DNA of 64,000 bases from Vulcanisaeta sp. JCM 16161 (GTDB lineage: Archaea; Thermoproteota; Thermoprotei; Thermoproteales; Thermocladiaceae), in the NCBI RefSeq assembly GCF_001316285.1, contig NZ_BBDO01000008.1, positions 43,967 through 107,966 on the forward strand, read 5' to 3'. Below, piece after piece: positions 63,546 through 64,000 of the stretch (the first letter of the stretch is position 1; every line of letters begins with the position of its first letter). The notes beneath the pieces were generated by a model. That model saw only the letters and a program-made list of their open reading frames with translations. It did not search any database and was not told the origin of the DNA. Both the position numbers and the translations under genes were made by a program.

Positions 63546-64000
63546 TTCCCAATTCACGGGCTATATTCACTAACTTGTTTATCCGGCTCCATGATCTATC
63601 CCTAACCACCACGATATTACCCATGAACTCAACATCGAGGCCTAACCTATTAATTGACTGATTTAATAGTTCATAGTCTCTAAATCCATTGCTACTACGT
63701 AATTACCCTCTGGATCTTTTCGCCGACTCACGTTTAACCCTCTCACCCTCGCCACTGGCGCTCACCCCCTCAATACCGAGGGTCTTCTCAACACTTTCCA
63801 GTGAGTATCCCATGATCTTCATTAAGCGTTCAAGGAGTTTCTTCTTGAAGGTGTCACTCGTTGCCATTAACCTGAGCAATGGCATATAGTATAGAGACAC
63901 CTCGGTGCTACTGACGTGGAGCTCGGTCCTAAGTCTATTGACCAAGGCATCCTTCATCTGCCTAACCTCCTTAGTCTTAGCTAATAACCTAATCCTTTCA
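63526..64000 (-). CDS. Incomplete unknown protein, C-terminal part
   Basis: The frame is open from the window edge. Visible parts: RIRLLAKTKEVRQMKDALVN, ELHVSSTEVSLYYMPLLRLM, KKLLERLMKIMGYSLESVEK, then a charged linker, and after a break near 63690-63710 a domain GFRDYELLNQSINRLGLDVE, FMGNIVVVRDRSWSRINKLV, NIARELGIN ending at 63526-63528. It overlaps the channel gene end by 20 nt on the other strand. Not recognised. Confidence 0.45.

Overview
The window comes from a hyperthermophilic crenarchaeon of the Thermoproteales, most like Vulcanisaeta or Caldivirga. The genus is an inference from protein style; the phylum is well supported. The archaeal markers are sn-glycerol-1-phosphate dehydrogenase, archaeal adenylate kinase, ribosomal proteins S27ae and L24e, deoxyhypusine synthase, a proteasome beta subunit, aIF5B, a ThiR-type regulator and archaeal TruD. 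Further support comes from TATA boxes 22-30 nt before start codons (leaderless mRNAs), a tRNA with an intron at the non-canonical position 29/30, and a PaREP2b-like repeat protein.

The most important property for any reader is that about 35 genes, including essential ones, are split by single-base frame breaks, more than 50 in total. Nearly all are repaired by adding one base next to an identical base; a few, including three runs of seven A/T, need one base removed. This looks like homopolymer sequencing error rather than biology. I report the joined genes and say where each breaks.

Layout. 1-4.1 kb: lipid and nucleotide genes (PiT-like permease end, egsA, DJ-1-like, adkA, glycosyltransferase). 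4.2-12.1 kb: S27ae, an acid-sugar dehydratase, UbiD, a RimK-like ligase, ThiR, hypothetical proteins, TatD. 12.2-18.8 kb: an uncharacterised neighbourhood with an XPD-like Fe-S helicase, a HerA-like ATPase, winged-helix proteins and a membrane M48 protease. 18.8-28.9 kb: deoxyhypusine synthase, pilin-like peptide, pyrG, a large surface protein, aminotransferase, DUF131 pair, FKBP, psmB, nth, Nudix, L24e. 28.9-32.8 kb: a DUF4129-like / transglutaminase-like / DUF58 envelope cluster in which the transglutaminase fold lacks its triad. 32.8-34.6 kb: aIF5B.

34.7-37.6 kb: a trpB2 gene whose two ends survive while its middle is replaced by about 2 kb carrying a PaREP2b-like gene. 37.6-38.9 kb: a DUF4143-type ATPase whose promoter sits between two perfect 22-bp repeats. 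39-44.6 kb: an acyl or aromatic degradation set (HpaB-like, acyl-CoA dehydrogenase, acyl-CoA ligase, amidohydrolase). 44.6-50.6 kb: transporters, DUF6884, DUF364, DUF72 and a retropepsin-like protein without its catalytic Asp. 50.7-56.2 kb: a VapBC pair, RibD-type reductase, dephospho-CoA kinase, TruD and unknowns. 56.2-60 kb: a solitary adenine DNA methyltransferase, tRNA-Thr, a large secreted protein. 60-64 kb: DUF89, an MsrP-like molybdoenzyme, a ferritin-like/encapsulin fusion (a probable iron nanocompartment), a TRIC-type channel and an incomplete unknown gene.
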